From: Fen-1231 sp035286465
Lineage (GTDB): Bacteria; Gemmatimonadota; Gemmatimonadetes; Gemmatimonadales; Gemmatimonadaceae
Assembly: GCA_035286465.1 (NCBI GenBank)
Contig: DATEDF010000089.1
Location: forward strand, 124,001 to 188,000
DNA: 64,000 nt
Direction: 5' to 3'
Notes under the pieces: model-generated
Databases searched by the model: none
Seen by the model: the letters and a program-made list of their open reading frames with translations, nothing else
Told to the model about the DNA's origin: nothing
Shown: piece after piece, positions 49,570-58,705 of the stretch
How positions within the stretch are numbered: the stretch's first letter is position 1
How the letters are laid out: each line of letters starts with the position of its first letter
Made by a program: the position numbers and the translations under genes

Positions 49570-52500
49570 TCAACGGTCCCGTGTGAGAGCAATGTGAGCC
49601 GTCAGCCCGTCGAGGTCGAGGGTGACGGCGGGTCCGACGTCCGCCGGCAGGGCGTCGCGCACGACGACCTCCCGGGCGAGCACTTCCCCGGCGATCCACG
49701 GCCGGTACGCCTCCAGCACCCGCGCGAACTCCGCCGGTCCGGCCGCGTAGAGCCGGATGCGGTCGCTCACCGCGAGCCCCGACTCCTTCCGGAGCCGCTG
49801 GATGCGGCTCACCACTTCGCGCGCGATCCCTTCGTCGCGCAGTGCCGGCGTGACGGTGGGGTCAATGGCCGCGAAGCGCGCGCCATCCTCCTCCACCACC
49901 AGCGCGCCGCTCGCGCGCCGCTGCACGACCAGGTCGTCGGCGGCAAGCGCGTGATCCCTGCCGTCCACGCTGATGAGCACCGGCTCGCCACGCTCGTACG
50001 CCCGCAGCGACTCCGCCGTGAGCGCGCTCACGGCGGCCGCGGCGCGGGGCGTCTCCTTCCCCCACTTCTTGCCGAGCGCGCGGAAGTTGGGCTTCGCCTC
50101 GAGCGTCACCAGCGCGTCGGCGCTCGTGGCGAACTCCACGCGCTTGACGTTGAGTTCGGCCGCGAGCACGCTCGCCAGCTCGAGCACGAGCGCGTGCGCC
50201 GCCGCATCGAGCGGACCCGTCACGCACACGAGTCGGGCCAGCGGCTGCCGCGTCTTCGCGCGGGCGGCCTCGCGCGCCGCGTGCGCGAGCGATGCCAGCG
50301 CGCGGATCTCGCGCATCGCCGCCTCCAGCGTCGGGAGCGGCGCGAACGGGTGGGGGCGCACGTACGACGCCAGGTGCACCGAGTCGCCCGTCAGCTCCCG
50401 GTGGATCCAGTCCGTGAGGTACGGCGCGAACGGTGCCAGCAGGCGGCAGCTCGCGACGAGCACCTCGTGCAGCGTCGCGAACGCGCTCCGGTTGTCCGCC
50501 GACGCGACGTCGTAGAGCCGCTCCCGCGACCGCCGCACGTACCACTTCGACACGTCCTCGTCCACGAACTCCATCACCAGGCGCGCGGCCGCCGTCGCGT
50601 CGTACGCCTCCAGCAGCCGGTTCGCCTCCGCCTCGACCGTCGCGAGCCGCGAGAGCACCCACTGGTCGAGCGGCGCGCGCGCCTCGCGCGCGGGGTCCCT
50701 CGGCGACGGCGCCCACCCGAAGTTCGCATACTGCGCGAACGCGCCGCTGTAGAGGTTCTTCAGCGTCACGAGGAAACGGCCCGCCGTCTCGCGGATGACC
50801 GTCTCGTCGAAGCTCCGCGGCTTCCAGATCTGGCTCGCGGTCACCAGGAAGAGCCGCACTGCGTCGGCGCCGTGCCGGTCCATGACCGCCATCGGGTCCA
50901 CGGTGTTCCCGCGCGTCTTCGACATCTTCTGGCCCGCGGCATCCAGGACCAGGTCGTTGACGACCACGTTCCGGTAGGGCGACGCCGGCTCGGCACCGCC
51001 GGCGGCGAGCCGGGAACCGGCCGCGTGCGGCGGGCGGCCTTCGCTCCGCCCGCTCCCCGCGTCCAGCGCATCCCCCAGCCCCGTCGCGATCGCCAGCAGC
51101 GAGTAGAACCACCCTCGCGTCTGGTCCACGCCCTCGGCGATGAAGTCGGCCGGGAAGTGGCGCGCGAACGCCTCCCGATTCTCGAAGGGGTAATGCCACT
51201 GCGCGAACGACATCGAACCCGAGTCGAACCAGGTGTCAATCACCTCGCTCACGCGCCGCATCGTGCCCGTGCCCGACTTCGCCGGCCACGCATACTGGTC
51301 AATGAACGGCTTGTGCGGATCGAAGTCGCCGGGCAGCGCGCGCCCCGCGCGCGCGCCGAGCTCGGCATAGCTCCCGATCACCTCGATCTCCGAGGCGTCC
51401 GCGTCGTTCACCCAGACGGGGAGCGGCGTCCCCCAGTAGCGGTCACGCGAGAGGGCCCAGTCGATGTTGTTCTCGAGCCACTGCCCGAAGCGCCCCGTGC
51501 CGACCTCGGGCGGCGTCCAGTGGATCGCCGCGTTGCGCGCGAGCATCCGGTCCCGGTACGCCGTCGTCTTCACGAACCACGAGGTGCGCGCGTAGTAGAG
51601 CAGCGGGGTGCCGCACCGCCAGCAGTGCGGGTACGAGTGGTTGAGCGTGCCCGCCTTCCAGAGCAGGTCGCGCCGCTTCAGCTCCTCGATGATGAGCGCG
51701 TCCGCGTCCTTGACGAAGCGCCCGCCAACCACCGGCATCTCCGCGGGGAACTCCCCGCGCGCGTTCACCGGCTGGAGGAAGGCGAGCCCGTGCTTCTGCC
51801 CCGCCCCGTAGTCATCCGCGCCGAAGGCCGGCGACAGGTGCACGACCCCGCTGCCGTCCTCCGCCGAGACGAAGTCCTCCGCGACGATGATCTCGTGCGC
51901 GCCCTCGGCGTACGGCGCCCAATCGAGCGCGCGGCGATAGCGCTTCCCCGCGAGTTCGCGCCCCGGGAAGCGCGCGAGCACGTCCCAGCGCGAGCGCCAC
52001 TCCGGCCCGAGCACCGCGATCGCCCGCGCCTCCGCGAGCACGAGCGTCCATTCGCTGCGCCCGTGCTTCCGCACCTCGACGTACGTGAGATCAGGGTGCA
52101 CGGCCAGCGCCGCGTTGGCCACGACCGTCCAGGGCGTCGTGGTCCAGACGACGATGCGGCGCCGGCGGCCGTTCGGCGCTCCGCCCACTCCCTTCGTTCC
52201 TCCGCCTTCCGCCTGCTCGTCCACCAGATCGAGCGCGAGGAAGATGCTCGGATCCTCCACATCCTCGTACCCGAGCGCCACCTCGTGCGACGAGAGCGCC
52301 GTCCCGCAACGCGGGCAGTACGGCAGGATCTTGTGTCCCTGGTAGAGCAGCCCCCGCTCGTGCAGCGTCTTGAGCGCCCACCACACGCTCTCCACGTACT
52401 CGTTCGAGTAGGTGACGTACGGGTGCGCGTAGTCGAGCCAGTAGCCCATCCGCGCGCTCAGCCGCTCCCACTGCTCGCGGTACCTCCACACGCTCTCGCG

Positions 52501-52893
52501 GCAGCGCCGGTTGAACGTCTCCACGCCCATCCGCTCGATGTCCTGCTTGCCGCTGATCCCGAGTTCCTTCTCGACCTCGATCTCGACGGGAAGTCCGTGC
52601 GTGTCCCAGCCCGCCTTGCGGGTGACGTGGAACCCGCGCATCACGCGATGCCGGCAGAAGAGGTCCTTGAGCGTGCGCGAGAAGACGTGGTGAATCCCCG
52701 GAAGCCCGTTGGCCGTCGGAGGCCCTTCGAAGAACACGAACTCGCTCGCGCCCGCGCGCGCCGCGAGCGACTGGCCGAAGAGGTCCTCCGCGTCCCAGCG
52801 GCGGAGGAGCTCCTCCTCCAGCTCGCGCGCGGCGCGCTCGGGCGCGATCGGGCGGTAGCGCACACCGGGCTCCGGGGGCGACACGGCCGTCAC
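49570..52893 (-). CDS. ileS: Isoleucyl-tRNA synthetase, type 2
   Basis: Class Ia synthetase charging tRNA-Ile, with editing domain. The 1107-residue protein has HIGH-like GLPGIHHVFSRTLKDL near residue 62, the CP1 editing domain with VVWTTTPWTVVAN near 250, KMSKS-box GQKMSKTRGN near 645 and a C-terminal anticodon-binding region. The sequence is of the eukaryote-like type 2 form, known in several bacteria for low sensitivity to mupirocin. It is longer than usual (about 1040) because of low-complexity insertions near 226-241 and 612-640. Start GTG 52891-52893 overlaps the pnp stop as GTGA. Confidence 0.96.
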   Translation of the reverse strand: MTAVSPPEPGVRYRPIAPERAARELEEELLRRWDAEDLFGQSLAARAGASEFVFFEGPPTANGLPGIHHVFSRTLKDLFCRHRVMRGFHVTRKAGWDTHGLPVEIEVEKELGISGKQDIERMGVETFNRRCRESVWRYREQWERLSARMGYWLDYAHPYVTYSNEYVESVWWALKTLHERGLLYQGHKILPYCPRCGTALSSHEVALGYEDVEDPSIFLALDLVDEQAEGGGTKGVGGAPNGRRRRIVVWTTTPWTVVANAALAVHPDLTYVEVRKHGRSEWTLVLAEARAIAVLGPEWRSRWDVLARFPGRELAGKRYRRALDWAPYAEGAHEIIVAEDFVSAEDGSGVVHLSPAFGADDYGAGQKHGLAFLQPVNARGEFPAEMPVVGGRFVKDADALIIEELKRRDLLWKAGTLNHSYPHCWRCGTPLLYYARTSWFVKTTAYRDRMLARNAAIHWTPPEVGTGRFGQWLENNIDWALSRDRYWGTPLPVWVNDADASEIEVIGSYAELGARAGRALPGDFDPHKPFIDQYAWPAKSGTGTMRRVSEVIDTWFDSGSMSFAQWHYPFENREAFARHFPADFIAEGVDQTRGWFYSLLAIATGLGDALDAGSGRSEGRPPHAAGSRLAAGGAEPASPYRNVVVNDLVLDAAGQKMSKTRGNTVDPMAVMDRHGADAVRLFLVTASQIWKPRSFDETVIRETAGRFLVTLKNLYSGAFAQYANFGWAPSPRDPAREARAPLDQWVLSRLATVEAEANRLLEAYDATAAARLVMEFVDEDVSKWYVRRSRERLYDVASADNRSAFATLHEVLVASCRLLAPFAPYLTDWIHRELTGDSVHLASYVRPHPFAPLPTLEAAMREIRALASLAHAAREAARAKTRQPLARLVCVTGPLDAAAHALVLELASVLAAELNVKRVEFATSADALVTLEAKPNFRALGKKWGKETPRAAAAVSALTAESLRAYERGEPVLISVDGRDHALAADDLVVQRRASGALVVEEDGARFAAIDPTVTPALRDEGIAREVVSRIQRLRKESGLAVSDRIRLYAAGPAEFARVLEAYRPWIAGEVLAREVVVRDALPADVGPAVTLDLDGLTAHIALTRDR
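51000..51060 (-). repeat. Low-complexity insertion in ileS before the KMSKS region
   Basis: Encodes about residues 612-632, Gly/Arg/Ala/Pro-rich, between the ATGLGDAL helix and PYRNVVVNDLVLD, where other IleRS proteins are nearly continuous. The DNA contains GAAGGCC and inverted GC-rich pieces; the seven-base period is weaker than in the other insertions. Confidence 0.35.
52172..52216 (-). repeat. Heptanucleotide-periodic insertion in ileS editing domain
   Basis: Minus-strand seven-base units GCAGGCG, GAAGGCG, GAGGAAC, GAAGGGA, GTGGGCG code for about residues 226-241 (EQAEGGGTKGVGG), just before the RRIVVWTTTPWT motif. GAAGGCG is shared with the insertions in mazG and rsmH. Confidence 0.5.
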
Positions 52894-53777
52894 AGGCGCT
52901 CCAGCACGCCGCGCACGATCGTCGTCAGCGCGGGCTCGGCCCGCTTCGCCACGGCGAGGATCTGCTCGAGGCTCGCGGGCTCGAGCGCGTCGGGGAGGCA
53001 CATGTCGGTGACGATCGAGAGGCCGAGCACGCGCATCCCGCCGTGCCGCGCGACGATCACCTCGGGCACGGTGGACATCCCGACGACGTCGGCGCCCAGC
53101 GCGCGCAGCATGCGGTACTCCGCGCGGGTCTCGAGGTTCGGTCCGGTCACCGCCACGTACACGCCCTCGCGGAGCGTGAGCCCGTGGTCGGCCGCGACGC
53201 GGCGCGCCAGCGCGCGCAACGCGCCGTCGTAGGGCTCGCTCATGTCCGGGAACCGCGGCCCCAGCGCCTCGTCGTTCGGCCCGATGAGCGGATTGTCCCC
53301 GAGCAGGTTGATGTGGTCGGCCAGCAGCATCACGTCGCCGGCCTTCCACTCCTCTCGCATCCCGCCGCAGGCGTTGGTCGCCACGAGCACGCCGGCGCCG
53401 AGCGCGCGCAGCACGCGCACCGGGAAGGTGACCTGCTGCAGCGCGTACCCCTCGTAGCGGTGGAAGCGCCCCTGCATCGCGGCGACGCGTTTGCCGCCGA
53501 GGGTGCCGAGCAGCAGCCGGCCCGAGTGCGACTCGACCGTGGAGAGCGGGAACCCCGGCAGGTCGGCGTAGGGCACCGTCGCCTCGATGGTGATCGCCTC
53601 GCCGAGGGCGCCGAGCCCCGTGCCGAGGATGATCGCGACGTCCGGTGGGCGGACACGCCCGGCGCGCGCGCGAATCGCGGCGGCGGCGGACCGCACAGAC
53701 TCCGCGCGGTGCGCGTGCTCCGTCCCAAAGAGGGAATCGGCGCGCTCGAGGAGCGCGCCCCCGCGGCCGCTCGCCAC
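52890..53777 (-). CDS. Purine nucleoside phosphorylase, trimeric type
   Basis: Phosphorolyses purine (deoxy)nucleosides to base and (deoxy)ribose-1-phosphate in the salvage pathway. The 295-residue protein has ILGTGLGALG (phosphate loop), GRFHRYEGY, NACGGMREEW and TGPNLETRAEYRMLRALGADVVGMSTVPEV, with the catalytic Glu in LETRAE and the base-binding Asn region after it. It resembles class I trimeric PNP (human PNP/PunA type). Start GTG 53775-53777, three bases after the divIVA stop. Confidence 0.94.
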   Translation of the reverse strand: MASGRGGALLERADSLFGTEHAHRAESVRSAAAAIRARAGRVRPPDVAIILGTGLGALGEAITIEATVPYADLPGFPLSTVESHSGRLLLGTLGGKRVAAMQGRFHRYEGYALQQVTFPVRVLRALGAGVLVATNACGGMREEWKAGDVMLLADHINLLGDNPLIGPNDEALGPRFPDMSEPYDGALRALARRVAADHGLTLREGVYVAVTGPNLETRAEYRMLRALGADVVGMSTVPEVIVARHGGMRVLGLSIVTDMCLPDALEPASLEQILAVAKRAEPALTTIVRGVLERL

Positions 53778-53780
53778 CGT

Positions 53781-54368
53781 CTATTCCGCCTGGACGTTCG
53801 CGTCCAGCCAGGAGGGGCTCTTCAGCGGCGGCCGCTCGCCGCCGTCCGTCGTGCCCGTCGCGCCCGCCGCGCCCGCCGCGGGCGCCGCGGGGGCCACGGG
53901 CGGCGCGGCTGACTCGGCGGACTGGAGTTCGGCGAGTTGCCGCTCCGCCGTGGCGCGCATCTGCGCCAGATAGCTGCGGCGCGTGCGGTCGAGCGCCTCG
54001 ATGTCCGCGCGAAGCCGGCGCAGCTCCACGCGCGCCTCCTCGAGCAGGCGCTCGCCTTCGGCCCGCGCCTCGCGCAGGATGAGCTGCGCCTCCCGGTCGG
54101 CCTGTTCGCGGGTCTCCGCGCGCAACTGCTGGGCGGAGATCAGCGCGTCGTTCAGCGCCTTGTCGCGCTCGCGGAACGCGCGGAGCTGCTCGTGAAAGCC
54201 CTTCGCCTTCGCGTCGAGCTCCTGGTTCACGCGCGTCAGCCGCTCGAGCTCATCGGCCACCTGGTCGCGGAACTGATCCACGCGCGACTTGTCGTAGCCG
54301 CGCAGCGCCGACCCGAAGTCGAAGCGCCGCGCGTCCACCGGCGTCAGATGAAAAGCTTCGTCGTTCAT
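53781..54368 (-). CDS. divIVA: DivIVA-domain cell polarity protein
   Basis: Peripheral membrane coiled-coil protein that marks poles and septa with negative curvature in Gram-positives and some others. The 195-residue protein begins LTPVDARRFDFGSALRGYDKSRVDQFRDQVADEL (DivIVA lipid-binding and dimer domain), then long coiled coil to about residue 155, then an Ala/Pro-rich linker and a short conserved end. It overlaps the yggS stop as ATGA. Its presence in the run that leads to the MglA polarity cluster is suggestive. Confidence 0.92.
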   Translation of the reverse strand: MNDEAFHLTPVDARRFDFGSALRGYDKSRVDQFRDQVADELERLTRVNQELDAKAKGFHEQLRAFRERDKALNDALISAQQLRAETREQADREAQLILREARAEGERLLEEARVELRRLRADIEALDRTRRSYLAQMRATAERQLAELQSAESAAPPVAPAAPAAGAAGATGTTDGGERPPLKSPSWLDANVQAE

Positions 54369-55060
54369 GTCGCCGTCCTCGCTCCGAACAGGACCGTCCC
54401 CAATCGCACCATCGTGGCGCCTTCCTCGACCGCGATCTCGAAGTCGTCCGACATCCCCATGGACAGCTCGCGCGCCGGATGGCCGGCGCGTGCGAGGGCT
54501 TCACCCGCGGCGCGCGCGCCGCTGAACACGCGACGCAGCGTCGCTTCGTCCGCCCCGAACGGCGCCATCGTCATCACGCCCACCACGCGCACGCCGGGGA
54601 GCCCGAGCAGGCGCTCGGCCTCCCGCTCGATCCCGGACGTCCCGAAGCCCCCTTTCGTTTCCTCGCCCGACACATTCACCTCGACCAGCGTGTGCACCGG
54701 CCGGCCGCGCTTCATGCCGAACGCGTGCACCGCGTCGGCCAGCCGCGCGCTGTCCAGCGCGTGGAAGAGCACGAACCGGTCGAGGAACTTCACCTTGTTC
54801 CGCTGGAGGTGCCCGATCAGGTGCCACCGCATCGCGGTGGCGTCGCCCCGGACCAGGGGCTGCTTCTCGAGCGCCTCCTGCACCTTGTTCTCGCCCACGT
54901 CACCGAGCCCGGCACGCCAAGCCGCCTCCACCGCGTCCGGACCGAACGTCTTGGTGACGGCGACGAGCCGGACGTCCTGAGCGCGTCCGCCGCGCCGCAC
55001 CGCGTCCGCGATTCTCGCGCGCACGTCGGCGACCCGGGCGTCGAGGCCCGAAAATGGCAT
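54365..55060 (-). CDS. yggS: YggS-type PLP homeostasis protein
   Basis: PLP-binding alanine-racemase-like fold (PLPBP family), involved in PLP and amino acid homeostasis. The 231-residue protein has the PLP lysine K37 in LVAVTKTFG, GENKVQEALEK, HLIGHLQRNKVKFL and LSMGMSDDFEIAVEEGATMVRLGTVLFG. It begins the long co-directional run toward divIVA, ileS and the chemosensory genes. Start ATG 55058-55060 has TATACT three bases and TAAATT eight bases upstream but no ribosome-binding site. Confidence 0.95.
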   Translation of the reverse strand: MPFSGLDARVADVRARIADAVRRGGRAQDVRLVAVTKTFGPDAVEAAWRAGLGDVGENKVQEALEKQPLVRGDATAMRWHLIGHLQRNKVKFLDRFVLFHALDSARLADAVHAFGMKRGRPVHTLVEVNVSGEETKGGFGTSGIEREAERLLGLPGVRVVGVMTMAPFGADEATLRRVFSGARAAGEALARAGHPARELSMGMSDDFEIAVEEGATMVRLGTVLFGARTAT

Positions 55061-55062
55061 AA

Positions 55063-55074
55063 CAGTATAATTTA
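55063..55074 (-). promoter_or_regulatory. Predicted -10 region of yggS
   Basis: Minus strand reads CTAAATTATACTGTT followed by the ATG. Either TAAATT or TATACT could serve as -10; both place the transcript start within a few bases of the start codon. This is the head of the 24-kb co-directional run. No clear -35. Confidence 0.4.
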
Positions 55075-55128
55075 GCTTGGCTTACGGACTCGAAGCAAGC
55101 GCGGCGTCCTGCCGCATCGGAGCGGCCC

Positions 55129-57108
55129 TCAGGCGGGCGACGGCTCCGGGCCTCCGATGAGCGGCGGACTGGCTCGCTTGGGCTCGTTCGCCGACGCCGT
55201 CGCCGCGGGCAGCTCCGGCGCCGGTGCGCTCGCCACGACGCGCGCCGGCAGTTTCTCGCCGCGCATCAGGATGGCGCAGTCCTCGCGCGTCAGCGTCTCG
55301 CGCTCGAGGAGCGCGGCGCTGATCGTGTCGAGCAGCGCGCGCTGCTCCGTGAGGACCTTGCGTGCGCGCGCGAACGAATCGTTGATGACGCGCGAGACCT
55401 CGTCGTCCACCGCCTGCGCCGTCCGCTCCGACACCTGGCGCCGGGTCATCAGCTGCTGGCCGAGGAAGACTTCCTGCTCCTGATCGCCCACGAGCACCGG
55501 CCCGATCGCGTCCGAGAGTCCCCACTGCGACACGTAGCGCCGCGCGAGCGTGGTCGCGAACTGGATGTCGCTCGCCGCGCCCGTGGAGACGCGGTCCTTC
55601 CCGAAGATCAACTCCTCGGCCACGCGTCCGCCGTACGCCATCACCAGCCGCGCATCGAGCTGCTCGCGCGTGATGCTCACGCGGTCGTCCTCCGGGAGCG
55701 TGTACGCCACGCCGAGCGTGCGTCCGCGAGGCACGATCGTCACCTTGTGCAACGGGTCGTTCCCCTTGACCATCAGCGCGCAGACCGCGTGGCCGGCCTC
55801 GTGGTACGCGGTGCGCCGCCGCTGGTCCTCGCTCATCACGAGCGACTTGCGTTCGGCGCCCATCATCACCTTGTCCTTCGCGTCCTCGAAGTCCGCCATG
55901 TAGATCTTGTCGTGATTCCGCCGCGCGGCCAGCAGCGCGCCCTCGTTCACGAGGTTCGCGAGGTCCGCGCCGGCCATCCCCGGCGTGCCGCGCGCGAGCG
56001 ACGTGATGTCCACCTCCTCGGCGATCGGCTTGTTGCGGACGTGGACGCGGAGGATCCCCTCCCGCCCGCGCAGGTCGGGGAGATCCACCACGATCTGGCG
56101 GTCGAAGCGGCCCGGCCGGAGGAGCGCCGGGTCGAGCACGTCGGGCCGGTTCGTCGCGGCGATGAGGATCACGCCGTCGTTCGACTCGAAGCCGTCCATC
56201 TCGACGAGCAGCTGGTTGAGCGTCTGCTCGCGCTCGTCGTGCCCGCCGCCCAGCCCCGCGCCGCGGTGCCGGCCGACGGCGTCAATCTCGTCAATGAAGA
56301 TGATGCACGGCGCGTGCGCCTTCCCCTGCTCGAAGAGATCGCGCACCCGGCTCGCGCCGACGCCCACGAACATCTCGACGAAATCGGAGCCCGACATCGA
56401 GAAGAACGGACGCGCCGCCTCGCCGGCCACCGCCTTCGCGAGGAGCGTCTTGCCCGTGCCCGGCGGACCCACGAGGAGCGCGCCCTTCGGCAGCCGGCCG
56501 CCCAGCTTCGTGAACTTCTGCGGGTCCTTCAGGAACTCGATGATCTCCTGCAGCTCGATCTTCGCCTCGTCGGCGCCCGCGACGTCGTTGAACGTCACCT
56601 TGGGCGTGTCGCCCGCGAGGAGCTTCGCCTTCGACTTGCCGAAGGAGAACGCCTTCGCGCCGCCCGCCTGCATCTGGCGGAAGATGAAGATCCAGATGGC
56701 GATGATTAGAAAGACCGGCAGCCAGCTGATGAGCATCGCGCCGATCGAGGGCCGCGCCTTCTCGGCGGTGATGTTCACGTTGTGCGCCTTCAGGGCCGCC
56801 TTCTCGCTGTCGGACAGCTGCCCGGGCAGCATGACGGTGAACTTCTTCACCTGCTTTCCGCCGATCAGCTCCTGCTGCTTGAGTTCGCCGGTGATGTCCT
56901 TGCCGTCGGTGATCACCACGCTCTTGACGTTGCCGTCCGTGAGCTGCGCGTCGAAGGCGGTGTAATCGATCTTCTGCGCCCCGTCGGTGCGCGCGGCGGA
57001 ATACTGGAGGAAGAGCACCGGCACGAGGATCACCAGGGCCCAGAACGCCAGCGTCTTCGAAATGCGCGCCCAGTTGGCCGGCTTGTTGGGTGGCGTGGGA
57101 GGAGTCAT
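55129..57108 (-). CDS. ftsH: ATP-dependent zinc metalloprotease FtsH
   Basis: Membrane-anchored AAA+ protease that degrades misfolded and regulatory membrane proteins. The 659-residue protein has two membrane helices (about 19-36 and 122-145) bracketing a periplasmic domain, Walker A GPPGTGKT 214-221, Walker B FIDEIDAVGR 271-280, second region of homology ending RPGRFDRQI near 331, and the zinc site HEAGH 436-440. C-terminal tail is Ala/Pro-rich. First start ATG at 57106-57108; 40 bp downstream of hpt. Confidence 0.97.
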   Translation of the reverse strand: MTPPTPPNKPANWARISKTLAFWALVILVPVLFLQYSAARTDGAQKIDYTAFDAQLTDGNVKSVVITDGKDITGELKQQELIGGKQVKKFTVMLPGQLSDSEKAALKAHNVNITAEKARPSIGAMLISWLPVFLIIAIWIFIFRQMQAGGAKAFSFGKSKAKLLAGDTPKVTFNDVAGADEAKIELQEIIEFLKDPQKFTKLGGRLPKGALLVGPPGTGKTLLAKAVAGEAARPFFSMSGSDFVEMFVGVGASRVRDLFEQGKAHAPCIIFIDEIDAVGRHRGAGLGGGHDEREQTLNQLLVEMDGFESNDGVILIAATNRPDVLDPALLRPGRFDRQIVVDLPDLRGREGILRVHVRNKPIAEEVDITSLARGTPGMAGADLANLVNEGALLAARRNHDKIYMADFEDAKDKVMMGAERKSLVMSEDQRRRTAYHEAGHAVCALMVKGNDPLHKVTIVPRGRTLGVAYTLPEDDRVSITREQLDARLVMAYGGRVAEELIFGKDRVSTGAASDIQFATTLARRYVSQWGLSDAIGPVLVGDQEQEVFLGQQLMTRRQVSERTAQAVDDEVSRVINDSFARARKVLTEQRALLDTISAALLERETLTREDCAILMRGEKLPARVVASAPAPELPAATASANEPKRASPPLIGGPEPSPA

Positions 57109-57148
57109 CGGTCAGGATCGAGAGCGCAAGAGAATGAAGGCGGCCGCG

Positions 57149-57727
57149 CTACTGCAGGCTGGCGACGTACGGCAGGTGACGGAAGTTCTCGGCGTGGTCC
57201 AGCCCGTACCCCACCAGGAACTCGTCCGGCGCGGCGAACCCGACGAAGCGCGTCGGGTAGCGCAGCTGCTTCGCGACCTGCTTGTCGAGGAGCGCGCAGA
57301 TCTCGAGCGAGCGCGGGCGCCGGGCCACAAGCAGGTCCATCATCTTGTTCAGCGTCCGTCCCGAATCCACGATGTCCTCCACCAGCAGGATGTCCTTCCC
57401 CTCGAACTTCGTCTCCGGATCATACACCAGCCGCACCTCGCCGGACGACTCCGTCGCGTCGCCGTAACTCGACGCCACGAGGAAATCCACGTGGAGCGGG
57501 CGGCCGATCTCGCGGACCAGATCCGCGAGGAAGACGAAGCTCCCCTTGAGCAGGCCCAGCACGAGCAGGTCGCCGTCCGGATAGGCGGCGGTGATCTCCG
57601 CGCCGAGCTCGCGCACGCGCCGCTGAATCGTCGCGGCGTCGTACGCGATCCGCTTCACCGCGCGTCCCAGCAGCCGCGGATCGGCGGCCGGACCGGCGGC
57701 CCCTTCGGGCCGGGTGACTGCGGTCAT
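57149..57727 (-). CDS. hpt: Hypoxanthine-guanine phosphoribosyltransferase
   Basis: Converts hypoxanthine or guanine and PRPP to IMP or GMP. The 192-residue protein has the PRPP-binding loop LLVEDIVDSGRTL, GLLKGSFVFLADLVREI with VDFLVASSYG, and FVGFAAPDEFLVGYGLD near the C-terminus. Start ATG 57725-57727, one base after the tilS stop. The order tilS-hpt-ftsH is a widespread bacterial cluster. Confidence 0.96.
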   Translation of the reverse strand: MTAVTRPEGAAGPAADPRLLGRAVKRIAYDAATIQRRVRELGAEITAAYPDGDLLVLGLLKGSFVFLADLVREIGRPLHVDFLVASSYGDATESSGEVRLVYDPETKFEGKDILLVEDIVDSGRTLNKMMDLLVARRPRSLEICALLDKQVAKQLRYPTRFVGFAAPDEFLVGYGLDHAENFRHLPYVASLQ

Positions 57728-57728
57728 G

Positions 57729-58700
57729 CTATGAATATAGCGGCTCCGGGAAGCGGGGGGCCTTGAGGACGAACGTCGTCGGCGTCCGATGGACTTCCGC
57801 GCCTCCCGCGAGCGGAACGCGGAGGCCCGGCGCCGCGCGCGCCGTGAACGCCACGAGGCGTTCGGTGCCGCGCCAGTCGAGCGTGAGACCCGCCCGCGCG
57901 GCGAGGGCGGGCCAGACGACGGCCAGACCCTCACCGGAAAGCGCCGATAGCGCCGCGGCGGGGACGACCAGCGCCGGCGTCGGCAGCAGCGTGATGCCGA
58001 GCGCGTCAATCACGCACTCGACCTCCTCGCGCCACGTCGCCGCTTGCCGCGCGAGCCGGAGCATCGCCTCGGCGAACCCCGGATGCGCGCGCTCGAGCGC
58101 GGGCAGGAGGTCGAGCCGTACCCGGTTCCGGAGATACGCCCGGCTCGCGTTGGTGGGATCTTCGAGGAACCGCACCCGGTGCGCGCGGGCGTACGCGGCG
58201 AGCGACGCGCGCGAGCGGTCGAGGAGCGGCCGCGCGACGGGGGACGCGGCGTACATCCCCGCCAGTCCGCGCGCGCTCGTGTGGCGTGCGTCGCGCAGGG
58301 CCCGCATCACGATGGTCTCGACCTGATCGTCGCGCGTGTGCGCCGTGACGACGGTCGCGCTCAGCTCGCGCGCCGAGCCGGCCAGGAACGCCCATCGCGC
58401 CGCGCGCCACGCGTCCTCGCTGGCGGCGAGCGCGCTCGCGCTCCGGCCGGTCACCGCGGGCACGCCGCGCCGCTCCGCTTCACGCCCGGCGAGGCGCGCG
58501 GCGCGCACCGCGGCCGCGCCCGTGCCGTGATCGAACGTCGCGACCGCGACCGCGTCGCCGCGCCACCGCGTGAAGGCGTGGAGCAGCACCATCGAGTCGC
58601 GGCCGCCGGAGACCGCGAGCAGGTAGCGCGCGCGGGGCAGCGCCTCGATCCCCGAGCGAATTCCCGATTCGTCGTCCGTCGCTTTCGCCGCGTGCCTCAT
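57729..58700 (-). CDS. tilS: tRNA(Ile)-lysidine synthase TilS
   Basis: Makes lysidine at C34 of tRNA-Ile(CAU) from ATP and lysine, so AUA is read. The 323-residue protein has the PP-loop AVSGGRDSMVLLHAF near residue 30, the middle HTRDDQVETI and RPLLDRSRASLAAYARAH, and NRVRLDLLP. The length (323) is at the short end for the family and the C-terminal domain is small. Start ATG 58698-58700 after TATGTT six bases upstream, no ribosome-binding site. Confidence 0.93.
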   Translation of the reverse strand: MRHAAKATDDESGIRSGIEALPRARYLLAVSGGRDSMVLLHAFTRWRGDAVAVATFDHGTGAAAVRAARLAGREAERRGVPAVTGRSASALAASEDAWRAARWAFLAGSARELSATVVTAHTRDDQVETIVMRALRDARHTSARGLAGMYAASPVARPLLDRSRASLAAYARAHRVRFLEDPTNASRAYLRNRVRLDLLPALERAHPGFAEAMLRLARQAATWREEVECVIDALGITLLPTPALVVPAAALSALSGEGLAVVWPALAARAGLTLDWRGTERLVAFTARAAPGLRVPLAGGAEVHRTPTTFVLKAPRFPEPLYS

Positions 58701-58705
58701 CCCGC

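Noticed and set aside
49555..53232. Very long plus-strand open frame opposite ileS
   Set aside because: It is the antisense shadow of a clear IleRS; Arg/Pro/His-rich and without family motifs. GC-rich codon use keeps antisense frames open.
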